In this document: piece after piece, positions 44,440 to 54,801 of the stretch
Layout: each line of letters opens with the position of its first letter
Numbering within the stretch: position 1 is the stretch's first letter
Assembly: GCF_018130785.1 (NCBI RefSeq)
Contig: NZ_JAFCJT010000004.1
Location: 337,104 to 401,103, forward strand
DNA from: Bradyrhizobium liaoningense
Lineage (GTDB): Bacteria; Pseudomonadota; Alphaproteobacteria; Rhizobiales; Xanthobacteraceae
Length of the DNA: 64,000 nt
Direction: 5' to 3'
Notes under the pieces: generated by a model
What the model saw: the letters and a program-made list of their open reading frames with translations, nothing else
Told to the model about the DNA's origin: nothing
Databases searched by the model: none
Position numbers and translations under genes: made by a program

Positions 44440-45558
44440 GTGCCGGCTGCCCATTCGCCCCATTTTGAAACAATGCCCAGTGCGACCGGCGGAATCGCCC
44501 GCCTGGTATGGGCACGCCTGCAGAACGCCGGCATCGAGGCGGACAGCCTGTTGTCCCGGGCCGGATTGACCCGCAAGCAGATCGAGGATCGCAAGGCGCG
44601 CCTGAGCGCCGAGAGCCAGATCAAGTTTCTGGAACTTGGGGCCGAGGCGTTGCAGGACGACAGCCTCGGCTTCCACCTGGCACGGGACTTCGACCTTCGT
44701 GAAATTGGCCTGCTCTATTACGTGGCCGCATCCTCCGGGACGATCGCCGAAGCCTTCGCAAAGGCAGAGCGCTATTGCCGTCTCGCCAACGAGGGGATTT
44801 CGCTGCGATTCGCCGCGAAAGAGATGACGGTCACGCTGAAATATGTCGGTGTGGAACGGCGCTCGGATCGGCACCAGATCGAATTCTGGCTGACCTCAAT
44901 CATTCGCATGAACCGCGCCCTGACCAATCGCCGCCTGATCCCGAGCCGGCTCAAAATGGTACATCGCCGCCGAACGACGCCCACAGAGGTCAGGTCGTTC
45001 CTGGGGTGCGAGATCGAGTTCGGGTCCGATGTCGATGAGATCGCTTTCCCGGAATCCGTGGGGCCGATGCCGATCGAAAGTGCTGACCACTATCTGAACG
45101 ACCTGCTGGTGACATATTGCGAGCAGGCACTCGCACACCGGAAATCCGGCGGAGTCTCGCTCAGATCGAGCGTCGAGAATGCAATCGCTCCATTGCTCCC
45201 GCATCGCGAGGCACGGGTCGAAGAGATCGCCCGCCGCTTGGGGATGAGCCATCGCACGCTGGTGCGGCGTCTCGCCCTGGAGGGATTGACCTTCAGCGGC
45301 ATCCTCGACGAGATGAAGATCGACCTCGCCAAGAGCTATCTGAAGAACGATGAACTGCCCATTTCGCAAACCGCCTGGCTTCTCGGTTACGGAGAAGTCA
45401 GCGCATTCACCCACGCCTTCAAGCGCTGGACCGGAATGACGCCAAGGCAATGGCGCGCTCTGGACAGCTCCGAACGGGACAACGACGCAGGCGACGGGTC
45501 CGTTCGTGGCCAGGTTTCCTCCGAGCTGCCCATCGCAAATCGCCGCGACCATCCCTAA
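44440..45558 (+). CDS. AraC-family regulator (OruR/ArgR-like N-terminal domain)
   Basis: A 372-residue regulator: an N-terminal arabinose-binding-like domain of the OruR/VirF group (about residues 20-210, LGFHLARDFDLREIGLLYYV) and a C-terminal AraC DNA-binding domain (about 250-350, ARRLGMSHRTLVRRLALEGL and QTAWLLGYGEVSAFTHAFKR). The GTG at 44440 is preceded by AAAGGG; an ATG at 44473 is possible. The monooxygenase gene follows after 10 nt, so the regulator probably controls its own operon. Confidence 0.9.
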   Translation: MPAAHSPHFETMPSATGGIARLVWARLQNAGIEADSLLSRAGLTRKQIEDRKARLSAESQIKFLELGAEALQDDSLGFHLARDFDLREIGLLYYVAASSGTIAEAFAKAERYCRLANEGISLRFAAKEMTVTLKYVGVERRSDRHQIEFWLTSIIRMNRALTNRRLIPSRLKMVHRRRTTPTEVRSFLGCEIEFGSDVDEIAFPESVGPMPIESADHYLNDLLVTYCEQALAHRKSGGVSLRSSVENAIAPLLPHREARVEEIARRLGMSHRTLVRRLALEGLTFSGILDEMKIDLAKSYLKNDELPISQTAWLLGYGEVSAFTHAFKRWTGMTPRQWRALDSSERDNDAGDGSVRGQVSSELPIANRRDHP

Positions 45559-45568
45559 ATTGCCCCCC

Positions 45569-46591
45569 ATGAAGAAAATCGGATTCCTGTCCTTCGGACA
45601 CTGGACACCCTCGCCTCAATCGCAGACCCGATCGGCCGGCGATACACTGCTGCAATCCATCGAGCTGGCCGTCGCGGCGGAACAGCTCGGCGCCGACGGC
45701 GCCTATTTTCGCGTACATCATTTTGCGCGCCAGCTCGCATCGCCCTTCCCGCTGCTCGCAGCGGTCGGCGCAAAAACCAGCAAGATCGAGATCGGCACCG
45801 CCGTGATCGACATGCGCTACGAGAACCCGCTTTACATGATCGAGGATGCAGGCAGCGCCGATCTCATCGCCGGCGGGCGGCTGCAACTCGGCATCAGCCG
45901 CGGCTCGCCCGAGCAGGTGATCGACGGCTGGCGCTATTTCGGCTATCGCCCGGCCGACGGCCAGAGCGACGCCGACATGGGCCGGCGCCATGCGGAGGTC
46001 TTTCTCGACCTGTTGCGCGGCGAAGGTTTTGCCGAGCCCAATCCGCAGCCGATGTTTCCCAATCCGCCGGGCCTATTGCGGCTCGAGCCGCATGCGGCAG
46101 GCCTGCGCGAACGGATCTGGTGGGGCGCCGGCTCGAACGCGACCGCGGCGTGGGCAGCGAAGCTCGGCATGAACTTGCAGAGCTCGACGCTGAAGAACGA
46201 CGAGACCGGCGAGGCTTTTCATGTGCAGCAAGCGGCGCAGATCCGCGCCTATCGCTTGGCGTGGCAGGAAGCCGGTCACAGCCGCGAGCCCCGCGTGTCC
46301 GTCAGCCGCAGCATCTTCGCGCTGATGAACGATCGCGACCGCGCCTATTTCGGCGGCGAGCGCGGAGGCGAGGACCAGATCGGCTTCATCGACCCGCGCA
46401 CGCGCGCGATCTTCGGCCGGAGCTATGCGGCCGAGCCGGACGCGTTGATCGAGCAGCTCAAGCAGGACGAGGCGATTGCGGAAGCGGATACGCTGCTGCT
46501 GACGATCCCCAACCAGCTCGGCGTCGACTACTGCGCGCATGCGATCGAGGCGATCTTGAAGCACGTCGCGCCCGCGCTGGGGTGGCGCTGA
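45569..46591 (+). CDS. Luciferase-like (LLM-class) flavin-dependent monooxygenase
   Basis: A 340-residue TIM-barrel of the bacterial luciferase family. The N-terminus MKKIGFLSFGHW and the segments GADGAYFRVHHFARQ, IEIGTAVIDMRYENPLYM and GGRLQLGISRGSPEQ are characteristic. These enzymes use FMNH2 from a separate reductase; none is adjacent. The substrate cannot be read from sequence. Start at 45569 fits the family N-terminus. Confidence 0.88.
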   Translation: MKKIGFLSFGHWTPSPQSQTRSAGDTLLQSIELAVAAEQLGADGAYFRVHHFARQLASPFPLLAAVGAKTSKIEIGTAVIDMRYENPLYMIEDAGSADLIAGGRLQLGISRGSPEQVIDGWRYFGYRPADGQSDADMGRRHAEVFLDLLRGEGFAEPNPQPMFPNPPGLLRLEPHAAGLRERIWWGAGSNATAAWAAKLGMNLQSSTLKNDETGEAFHVQQAAQIRAYRLAWQEAGHSREPRVSVSRSIFALMNDRDRAYFGGERGGEDQIGFIDPRTRAIFGRSYAAEPDALIEQLKQDEAIAEADTLLLTIPNQLGVDYCAHAIEAILKHVAPALGWR

Positions 46592-46738
46592 GGCGAACGG
46601 CGATACGCACCCCGCCGCGCGCCGGTTTCACCCCCGTCTTCGTGCCCACGATGCGCGGCGCAGGGAGCAGCGATCAGTAGAGCGCGAATGACGAAGCGAT
46701 GACAGTTCGATGATGCCAGCCGCCCGGTTACATTTCGG

Positions 46739-47077
46739 TCATTGTGCCGTCGACCATCCCAGCGCCGACGTCACGGGCCAATGCGAGACGTCCGCCATCG
46801 AAAGCAATTCCAGCTTCGCGGACGATTTTTCCAACAGCCCGGCTTGCGCAATGCGCCGGGGATCATTGCGATAATCTTGAAAGTCCGCATCGGATGCGAA
46901 GCTGACGATGTGTACCTCGATCGTGCCATCCGGATTTCGAAGACGACGCTCGACATGCCCGTTGAACGCGGGCAATAGCGGCAGGACGGCATCCTCGTAG
47001 GCACGGAAGGCCTCGATACCCTCAGGCGGTATCCGGGCAATGAGCACCAGCGTTACGCAGTTGGCCTGACTGGTCAT
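46739..47077 (-). CDS. Small ferredoxin-like-fold protein, DUF1330/NIPSNAP-type
   Basis: A 112-residue protein with a dimeric alpha-beta barrel pattern: beta strand VTLVLIARIPPEG, helix FRAYEDAVLPLLPAF, strand GHVERRLRN, strand TIEVHIVSFAS, helix ADFQDYRNDPRR. This fits DUF1330/YCII-like small proteins, whose functions vary. The ends lack a family signature, so the call stays general. It is alone between the monooxygenase and the polysaccharide gene. Confidence 0.7.
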   Translation of the reverse strand: MTSQANCVTLVLIARIPPEGIEAFRAYEDAVLPLLPAFNGHVERRLRNPDGTIEVHIVSFASDADFQDYRNDPRRIAQAGLLEKSSAKLELLSMADVSHWPVTSALGWSTAQ

Positions 47078-47175
47078 CGCTGGAATCCCGAGCCGAGACA
47101 GTCGCGCATTGGAGACGCTGCATCCTGCGGTCGCCGCCTCTCGGCGTCAATGACGACCGGAGGCCGCCGTCATCG

Positions 47176-49329
47176 TCAAACCGCCCGGCTTAATGCGCCG
47201 CCCTCAGGGTGAGGCGCCACTGAACCCGCGGGCGCATGATTGACGACGAGACCGGTCGGCACGGTGTTGTACCTCGACAGCGCAGCGGTGACCCGCCGCA
47301 TCGCCGCCGAACCGAGCTCGCCGGCGCGCACCACCGGGATGATCAGATCCGCATGCGCGGCCAGCGCAATGGCGTCGGGCTGCAAGACGAGATTGCTCGC
47401 ATGGACGATGATCAGATCGAACTCCGAGCGAATATCGTCCTCGGGCCGCGCATCGGCTTTTCTGCCGGCGCTCAGCAATTCGTCGATCGACTGAAGGCCC
47501 GCCGTGGTCGAGCCGTCCTGCCATTCGGTCACCGGAGGCTGGTGACCGGCGAATTCCGGCTGGAGCCGGATCAGCACGCTCATCATGCCGCGGTTCACCG
47601 CCGCGCGGTTCAGCGAGCGCGCAACGGTGTTGCCGCCGGCGCTCTTGCCGACCGACAACACGAGCGCAACCTTGCAGCCGCGTACCGGCGCACGATCGAT
47701 CCGCTCGAGCAGCGGACGCAGGTAAGCGCCGAGATCGAGCTCGACTGTGCCGGCAATCGGCCTTTGCCAGACGGTGGTGGCAACGGCGCCAAGCGCCAGA
47801 TCGGGAATGCGGGCCCAGACCGGGAGGTTCGGCATCGCCTCGGGCTGGCGCGCGGCAGACGCCGGAGGCTGGACTTGCCGCTGCTGGACCTCCTCCGCCT
47901 TCGCACGTACAGGCGTTCGAGCCGGAGCTTCAGCAGGATCGGCTTTGTCGGACATGCTTCCCATCGCAGCGACAGCGGCGGTCGACGTCAACAGCGAGCC
48001 GATCGCGAGCGCCGCGAGCAGCAAGGCGAGCGGCGGACGCGTCGAGCGCACCGGCGGAATCGCGGGCGAAGCGATCTTGGTCTGTGAGCTCTGCAGCTGG
48101 CGCTGCTCGCTGGTGGTCTTGAACCGCGACAGGAACTGCTCGTAGATGTTCTTGTTGGCATCGGCGTCGCGCTGCAGCTCCTGGAGCTTCACGAGCGCCT
48201 GGCCGTCGACCAGCATCTGCGTCTCGACCGCCTTGAGCTGCTTTTCCAGCGCGTTCTGCTGCTCCAGCTGCGCCTCATATTCGGACTTCGCGGTGTCGAT
48301 GTTCTTCTTGCGCTCGACCTCGATCTGCCTGTTGAGATCGGCGAGCTGGCTGTAGGAGATCGCGAGGTCGGGATGGCGGTCGCCGTACACGGCCTTCTTC
48401 TGCGCGATCTGGTCGTTCAGGGTCGAGCGCTGCGCGCGCAGCATGCTCAGGAGATCCTGCTTCACCGGACCTTCGACATTGGCCTTGAGATCGCGCTGCA
48501 CCTGCTCGTAACGCGCCTTGGCTTCCTCGGTGCGCGCGCGAGCGGCGGAGACCTGCTGATTGAGGTCGGTCACCCGCAATTGCTGGGTGGTTGAATCCTT
48601 GCCGGCATTGAGGATCTTGTGCTCGAACCTGAAGGCGGCAACGGCATCTTCCGATGCGCGCAGGCGCTCGTTCAATGCCTTCAGCCGGTCCTTGAGCCAG
48701 TCGGCCGCCTCGTCCGTCGCCTCGGTGCGGACACGGCCTTGGCTCGCGACGAACGCCTCGGCGATGGCACTGGCATAATGCGCGGCCCGCTCCGCATTGT
48801 TCGAGGTGAACGAGATCGCAATGACGTAGGTCAGTCCGCGACGCGAGATATCGAGACGGCCGCGGAATTTTTCGAGCAGGCGCGTCATGTCGGTGTAACC
48901 GCCCGCGATGTCCTGGTCGTCGGCGATCCTGAGCTGCTCGATCAGGGGGCGGAGAAAGCCGTCCGACTTGGCGATCTCGATCTGGCTCTGAAGTGCTGCG
49001 GCATCCTGGCCGATGCCCGGCAGCACGTCCTGCTCCGAGGTCACCCGCAACTCGCGGGGATCGAGGACGACCAGGGCCGTCGCGGCATACCGCACGGGAA
49101 GGATCATGAGGACGACGACGCCGAGCGCAAACAGCGCCAGGGCCAGCGTCAGGATGCGCCGGCCATTCTCGCGCAGGAAAGCGAGCGCACCGGAGACAGT
49201 CAGCGATCCCTTGATCAGCGCAGGAGCAGCACTGTCAGGCTTCGCCGCCGCAGCCCGCAGCGCTTCCCACGAAGCCGCGGGCTCCGTCGGGGCGATGCTT
49301 CGCGGAGATGCGCTTCGACCGAACGCCAT
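47176..49329 (-). CDS. Wzz/ExoP-like polysaccharide co-polymerase with degenerate kinase domain
   Basis: A 717-residue protein. First membrane helix near residue 60 (ILTLALALFALGVVVLMIL), Wzz domain, long periplasmic coiled coil (about 200-430), GNVR-type second helix near 440 (PPLALLLAALAIGSLLT), then a cytoplasmic tail. The tail has the layout of a BY-kinase, but the ATP loop reads SVGKSAGGNTVA with the final GKT/GKS replaced, and no C-terminal tyrosine cluster follows. So it probably acts in chain-length control or export of exopolysaccharide without autophosphorylation. Confidence 0.87.
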   Translation of the reverse strand: MAFGRSASPRSIAPTEPAASWEALRAAAAKPDSAAPALIKGSLTVSGALAFLRENGRRILTLALALFALGVVVLMILPVRYAATALVVLDPRELRVTSEQDVLPGIGQDAAALQSQIEIAKSDGFLRPLIEQLRIADDQDIAGGYTDMTRLLEKFRGRLDISRRGLTYVIAISFTSNNAERAAHYASAIAEAFVASQGRVRTEATDEAADWLKDRLKALNERLRASEDAVAAFRFEHKILNAGKDSTTQQLRVTDLNQQVSAARARTEEAKARYEQVQRDLKANVEGPVKQDLLSMLRAQRSTLNDQIAQKKAVYGDRHPDLAISYSQLADLNRQIEVERKKNIDTAKSEYEAQLEQQNALEKQLKAVETQMLVDGQALVKLQELQRDADANKNIYEQFLSRFKTTSEQRQLQSSQTKIASPAIPPVRSTRPPLALLLAALAIGSLLTSTAAVAAMGSMSDKADPAEAPARTPVRAKAEEVQQRQVQPPASAARQPEAMPNLPVWARIPDLALGAVATTVWQRPIAGTVELDLGAYLRPLLERIDRAPVRGCKVALVLSVGKSAGGNTVARSLNRAAVNRGMMSVLIRLQPEFAGHQPPVTEWQDGSTTAGLQSIDELLSAGRKADARPEDDIRSEFDLIIVHASNLVLQPDAIALAAHADLIIPVVRAGELGSAAMRRVTAALSRYNTVPTGLVVNHAPAGSVAPHPEGGALSRAV

Positions 49330-49937
49330 GGGGTTGGACTCGAAATCAACTGACAGCCCCGGTTCAGAGGCTTGCTACACCGTAAATATCCATGGTTAAC
49401 CGGCGGTTACGGCTGGCGCGCCGTGGCTCGTGAACAATCTGTTAACGCGCGCGCCGATGCGCCGCGCGGCATCGGCGCGTCCGGTTGAACCGGGCTGGCG
49501 CCATCATAATTTCGTCGTCGGCATTGCATTCCTCTCGACGACGTTCGAGGTGTCGACGCCCCCCACGAGGAGACGGGGACCTGGAAAATGGTGGTCGATG
49601 GCGTGGAGCTGACCCGCACTCCCTATAGGCCGCTCCAGCGCAATCGGAACGCAGCTCCGGCTGCCATTCAGGACAAAACCGCGAGCTCATACACATTTGA
49701 AATTGCTCGTTATTTTTTCGCCTCAATGATTCGGCGGCCGTCGACCTCGGCCTCGCCCGCTGCCGTAGGGAATTCCGCCCTTCGCTCCGGGATCGTAGTA
49801 TTGTCGTCGGAAACTGCCGACGCACGAGACCGAGGATTTTGCGCATCCACTCGATCCGCGGCGCTCGACGAGATGCACTCCAGACTTTGGCTGATGATCG
49901 CGACTGCGGTCGGACGGCGCGGCAAATGGAGGACATG
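49330..49937. other. 608-bp intergenic region between exoP-like and NAD-GDH genes
   Basis: Divergent promoters of the two large genes should lie here. An AT-rich patch, CACATTTGAAATTGCTCG near 49692-49712 followed by TTATTTTTTC, is the most promoter-like stretch. A frame from 49588 reads MVVDGVELTRTP, but it lacks a conserved look and overlaps the start of the next gene. The first 60 bp hold a palindrome-rich GCGCGC-type stretch near 49445-49480. No feature is firm. Confidence 0.4.
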
Positions 49938-52900
49938 ATGGCGTGGCGTGACGACAAGGCCCGGGCAACCCTGATCCGCGATGCAGCGGGCAGCGTGCCG
50001 CCGGGCAAGAGCCCCCGGGCCTTTGCCGAGCCCTTGTTCGGCTACAGCAATATCGAGGATCTCGACAATTACGATGCCGCCTCCCTCGCCCTGCTGGCGG
50101 AGCACGCCTGGGAGCATGTGCAGCGGCGCACGTCGGGCAGCGCCGATATCCGCGTGGTCAATCCGACGTTGCCGAACGGGCGCGAGATTTCCGTGCTCGA
50201 GATTCTCAACGACAACATGCCTTTCCTGTACGACTCCACGATGGCGGAGCTCGCCGAGCAGGGCATCGAAGTCACCCTCGTCGCCCACCCGATCATCGCC
50301 GTGGAGCGCGATGCCGAGGGCAAGCTGCTGCGGTTCTACGGCGAAGCCCTGCCGGAGGGAGCAAGAGGCGCTCGCGAAAGCCTGATTCACCTCCACATCA
50401 CCCGCCTGGACGCCGACGCCGATCGCCAGAAGCTGATCGACAGGCTCACCAGGGCGCTGAGCAACGTCCGCGCCTGCGTCACCGACTGGCGCGCCATGCG
50501 TGACCGCGTCGAGGAAGCAATCAAGACGTTCTCGTCCAATCCGCCGCCGCTGCCGATCGACGAGGTCGCCGAAGCCAATCAGTTCCTGCAATGGCTCTGC
50601 GCGGACAATTTCACGTTCCTCGGTGTGCGCGAATATCGCTTCTCGCCCGACAGCGATGCGTCCGACGACATCACGACCGGCGAAGGCCTCGGTATCCTGC
50701 GCGATCCCGACGTGAAGGTCCTGCGACGCGGCAACGATATGGTGGTGATGACATCGGAAATTCGCGAGTTCATGCACGAGCCGACCCTGCTGATCGTCAT
50801 CAAGGCCAATGTCTCAAGCCTCGTCCATCGCCGCATCCGGATGGATTATGTGGGCATCAAGCTCTACGCACCCGACGGCCGGCTCGAGGGTGAATTGCGC
50901 GTCGTCGGCCTTTTTACCTCCGGCGCCTATACCCGCTCGGTGCGGCAGATCCCTTATGTGCGCCACAAGGTTTCGCGGGTGCTGCAGCGCGCCGGCTTCG
51001 ACCCGAACGGCCATTCGGGTAAGGCGCTCATGCATATCCTCGAAGATTATCCGCGTGACGAGCTGTTCCAGATCGACGTCGACACGCTCTACAACTTCGT
51101 CATCGAGGTCCTGATCCTCTACGAGCGCCCGCGCGTCCGGGCGCTGGCGCGGGTAGACAAGTTCGATCGCTTCGTCTCCATCCTCACCTTCATTCCGCGC
51201 GACAAATACGACACCGACGTCCGCACGCGCGTCGGAGCCTTCCTGTCGCAGGTCTACAAGGGAACCCTGTCGGCTTCCTACGTATCGTTCCCTGAAGGCG
51301 CGCTTGCGCGCGTCCACTTCATCATCGGGCGCTATGAAGGCAAAACGCCCGTCGTCGAGCGCGCCACGCTCGAGGCCGGCATCAGCGCCATTGCCGCGAC
51401 CTGGATCGACAAGCTGAAGGCCGCGCTCACTGCGTCGACCGACGGCATGCGGGCGCGCATGATCGCCAATCGTTATGCCCAGGCCTTTAGCGGCGGCTAT
51501 ACCGAGGTTTTCACGGCGGAGCAGGCAATCGCCGATATCGCTACCATCGAAAGGCTGACGCCAGCCCGCCCGGTGACGATTTCGGTGCACCGCGACAGCG
51601 GCGATGACGATCCCAGGCGCTTCGGCCTGAAGGTGTTCTCCGACGCCGCCCCCCTATCGCTGTCCTATCGCGTGCCGGTGATCGAAAATCACGGCCTGCG
51701 CGTGGTCAACGAACGCACCTATCAGATCGTGCCCGGCAACAGGCCGGAGCCGGTCTGGCTCCACGACATGACGATCGAAACCAGTGATGGCCAGCCGATC
51801 GAGATCAACCCCGAATTCAGCCATCGCCTGGAAGCCTCGATCATGGCGGTGGTCACGGATCGCGCCGAATCCGATGGATATAACGCTCTGATCCTGCGCA
51901 CCGCACTGGGCTGGCGCGAAGTCTCGACCATCCGGGCGCTGTCGCGCTACCTGCACCAGATCCGCGCTCCGTTCACCCAGGATTACATGTGGGAGACCTT
52001 GCGCAAGAACGCCGCGATCACAGCCAACCTCGTCGCGCTGTTCCAGACCCGGCGCGATCCGCGCCTCGTGCTTACCGATCGCGAGCGTTCGGCGCGCGAG
52101 ACAACTCTCCTTGGCGAGATCGAGGAGCAGCTCCAATCCGTCGCCTCGCTCGATGAAGACCGCATCCTGCGCCGCTTCACCAATCTGGTGCAGTCGACCA
52201 TCCGCACCAATCTTTGGCAGATCGGCGAAGACGGACATCCGCGTCCGGTGATCTCCTTCAAGTTCGACGCACGGCGGATCGACGATTTGCCGGCGCCGCG
52301 GCCTCTTTACGAGATCTTCGTCTATTCGCCGCGTGTCGAAGGCATTCACCTGCGGTTCGGCAAGGTTGCGCGCGGCGGCCTGCGCTGGTCCGACCGGCCG
52401 CAGGATTTCCGCACCGAGATCCTGGGCCTCGTGAAGGCGCAGCAGGTCAAGAACGCCGTGATCGTGCCGGTCGGCGCCAAGGGCGGCTTCGTGCCCAAGC
52501 GCCTGCCGCCGCCGTCCAATCGCGACGCCTGGCTCGCCGAGGGCACCGAGGCCTATCGCATCTTCGTCCGCTCGCTGCTCGAGCTCACCGACAACCTCGA
52601 TGGCGACGCCGTCGTGCCGCCCGATTCCACCGTGCGCGATGACGGCGACGACCCCTACCTCGTCGTCGCCGCCGACAAGGGCACGGCCACCTTCTCCGAC
52701 ATCGCCAACGCGATCTCGGCCGAGAAGAACCATTGGCTCGGCGATGCCTTCGCATCCGGCGGCAGCCAGGGCTACGACCACAAGAAGATGGGGATCACGG
52801 CGCGCGGCGCCTGGGAGGCGGTCAAGCGCCACTTCCGCGAGCTCGGCACCGACATTCAGACCGTGCCTTTCACCGCTGCCGGCGTCGGCGACATGTCCGG

Positions 52901-54752
52901 CGACGTCTTCGGCAACGGCATGCTGCTGTCGCCGGCGACAAGGCTCGTGGCGGCGTTCGATCACCGCGACATCTTCATCGATCCCTCCCCCGACCCATCG
53001 ATCAGCTTCGCCGAACGCAAGCGTCTCTTCGACCTGCCGCGATCGAGCTGGCAGGACTACAACAAGTCGCTGATCTCGCATGGCGGCGGCGTGTTCTCGC
53101 GCCTGCTCAAGGCGATCCCGCTCGCACCGGAAGTGCGCAGCCTTCTCGATCTCGACAAGGAGCAAGCCACTCCGTTCGAGGTAATGACGGCGATCCTGAA
53201 AGCGCGCACGGACCTGTTGTGGTTTGGGGGCATCGGCACCTATATCCGCGCATCGGGAGAGAGCGACGATCAGGCCGGCGACCGCGCCAACGATCCGATC
53301 CGCATCGCCGGCACTGACGTTCGCGCCCGGGTGATCGGCGAAGGCGCCAACCTCGGCGTCACCCAGCGCGGCCGTATCGAAGCGGCACAGAAGGGCGTCA
53401 AGCTCAACACCGACGCCATCGACAATTCGGCCGGCGTCAACACCTCCGACGTCGAGGTCAATATCAAGATCGCGCTGGCGCGCCCGGAGCGCGAGGGACG
53501 CCTCAGTCCCGCCGACCGCAACAGCCTGCTTGCCGCAATGACCGACGAGGTCGGCGCGCTGGTGCTGCGCAACAACTATCTTCAGACGCTGGCGCTCTCG
53601 CTCGCCGAACGCAAGGGCGTGGCGGAGACCGGCTTCCTCACCCGCCTGATGCAATCGCTCGAGCGGCGCGGCCTGCTCAGCCGCGCGGTGGAGTTCCTGC
53701 CCGACGACGCGGCGCTCACCGAGCGCACACGGCGTGGCCAGTCCCTCGCGCGGCCCGAGCTTGCCGTGCTGCTCGCCTACGCCAAGCTGACCCTCTACGA
53801 GGACCTGCTCGTCACCGGCGTGCCCGATGATCCCTATCTGGCCCGCGAGCTATCGCAGTACTTTCCGCACGAGATTCAGGACAAATTCCCGACCGCGGTC
53901 GAATTCCATCGCCTGCGGCGCGAGATCATCGCGACCAGCCTCGCCAATGCGGTGATCAACCGCGGCGGCCCAGCCTGTGTCGCGCGCCTCGTCGACGAGA
54001 CCGACGCCGATATCCCGATCATCGTCATGGCCTATGTGGCGGTCGACGAGTGCTACGGACTGAAGTGGCTCAATGACGCGATCGATGCGCTCGATACCTG
54101 CATCGACGGCCAGGTGCAGCTGTCCCTCTACGCTTCCGTGCAGGACCTGCTGCTCTCGCGCATGGTCTGGTACGTGCGCCATGTCGATTTCAGGGACGGG
54201 CTCGAGGCCGTCGTCGCGCGCTTCGGCCCGGCGATCCGCCAGATCGTCGCGGGGCTCGACACCACCCTGCCGCCGGACATGCAGGCCGTGCGCACCAAGC
54301 GGCGGCAAGAGCTGACCGACGCCGGCGTTCCGCCCAGCCTTGCCGGCGAGCTCGCCGATCTCGACGCTCTGGTCTCGGCACCCGATATCGTGACGGTTGC
54401 CGAGCGCACCACGCGCCCCATCGGCGATGCAGCCGCAACCTTCTTCGCCGCCGAGGCGAATTTCCGTCTCGACCGGATCATCGCCGCCGCGCGCAACGTG
54501 CCGGCAAACGATTATTTCGAGCGCATGGCCATCGATCGCGCCGTTGAGCAGATCGCCGGCGCCGAACGAAGGCTGGCCGCCGATATGCTGGTAACAGGGC
54601 ACTCCGGCCATCCGGCCGTCGAGACATGGCTCGCGGCTCACCCCGAAGCGGCGCGCATCCGCCGCTCGGTCGAGGAGATTGCTGCCAGCGGCCTGACGCT
54701 TGCCAAGCTGACGGTGGCGGCGAACCTGCTGGGGGATCTGGTCAAAGTCTGA
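49938..54752 (+). CDS. gdh2: NAD-dependent glutamate dehydrogenase, large (L180-type)
   Basis: A 1,604-residue enzyme that converts glutamate to 2-oxoglutarate and ammonia, with N-terminal ACT-like regulatory parts (to about residue 500), a catalytic core near 690-1,050 (KGGFVPKRLPP, AVGDMSGDVFGN-type segment GVGDMSGDVFGNGMLLS) and a long helical C-terminal region. The start at 49938 is preferred from the GGAGGA ribosome site; ATGs at 49926 and 49935 are alternatives. The enzyme is typical of alphaproteobacteria and Pseudomonas and serves glutamate catabolism. Confidence 0.94.
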   Translation: MAWRDDKARATLIRDAAGSVPPGKSPRAFAEPLFGYSNIEDLDNYDAASLALLAEHAWEHVQRRTSGSADIRVVNPTLPNGREISVLEILNDNMPFLYDSTMAELAEQGIEVTLVAHPIIAVERDAEGKLLRFYGEALPEGARGARESLIHLHITRLDADADRQKLIDRLTRALSNVRACVTDWRAMRDRVEEAIKTFSSNPPPLPIDEVAEANQFLQWLCADNFTFLGVREYRFSPDSDASDDITTGEGLGILRDPDVKVLRRGNDMVVMTSEIREFMHEPTLLIVIKANVSSLVHRRIRMDYVGIKLYAPDGRLEGELRVVGLFTSGAYTRSVRQIPYVRHKVSRVLQRAGFDPNGHSGKALMHILEDYPRDELFQIDVDTLYNFVIEVLILYERPRVRALARVDKFDRFVSILTFIPRDKYDTDVRTRVGAFLSQVYKGTLSASYVSFPEGALARVHFIIGRYEGKTPVVERATLEAGISAIAATWIDKLKAALTASTDGMRARMIANRYAQAFSGGYTEVFTAEQAIADIATIERLTPARPVTISVHRDSGDDDPRRFGLKVFSDAAPLSLSYRVPVIENHGLRVVNERTYQIVPGNRPEPVWLHDMTIETSDGQPIEINPEFSHRLEASIMAVVTDRAESDGYNALILRTALGWREVSTIRALSRYLHQIRAPFTQDYMWETLRKNAAITANLVALFQTRRDPRLVLTDRERSARETTLLGEIEEQLQSVASLDEDRILRRFTNLVQSTIRTNLWQIGEDGHPRPVISFKFDARRIDDLPAPRPLYEIFVYSPRVEGIHLRFGKVARGGLRWSDRPQDFRTEILGLVKAQQVKNAVIVPVGAKGGFVPKRLPPPSNRDAWLAEGTEAYRIFVRSLLELTDNLDGDAVVPPDSTVRDDGDDPYLVVAADKGTATFSDIANAISAEKNHWLGDAFASGGSQGYDHKKMGITARGAWEAVKRHFRELGTDIQTVPFTAAGVGDMSGDVFGNGMLLSPATRLVAAFDHRDIFIDPSPDPSISFAERKRLFDLPRSSWQDYNKSLISHGGGVFSRLLKAIPLAPEVRSLLDLDKEQATPFEVMTAILKARTDLLWFGGIGTYIRASGESDDQAGDRANDPIRIAGTDVRARVIGEGANLGVTQRGRIEAAQKGVKLNTDAIDNSAGVNTSDVEVNIKIALARPEREGRLSPADRNSLLAAMTDEVGALVLRNNYLQTLALSLAERKGVAETGFLTRLMQSLERRGLLSRAVEFLPDDAALTERTRRGQSLARPELAVLLAYAKLTLYEDLLVTGVPDDPYLARELSQYFPHEIQDKFPTAVEFHRLRREIIATSLANAVINRGGPACVARLVDETDADIPIIVMAYVAVDECYGLKWLNDAIDALDTCIDGQVQLSLYASVQDLLLSRMVWYVRHVDFRDGLEAVVARFGPAIRQIVAGLDTTLPPDMQAVRTKRRQELTDAGVPPSLAGELADLDALVSAPDIVTVAERTTRPIGDAAATFFAAEANFRLDRIIAAARNVPANDYFERMAIDRAVEQIAGAERRLAADMLVTGHSGHPAVETWLAAHPEAARIRRSVEEIAASGLTLAKLTVAANLLGDLVKV

Positions 54753-54801
54753 GAGCGTGCGAGCAAGCGATGTGAAACTTCGCTGGCGAACGGAGGAACC
54801 C

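Noticed and set aside
49588..49937. Plus-strand frame upstream of NAD-glutamate dehydrogenase
   Set aside because: Composition is not protein-like and the frame overlaps the GDH start; no ribosome site.
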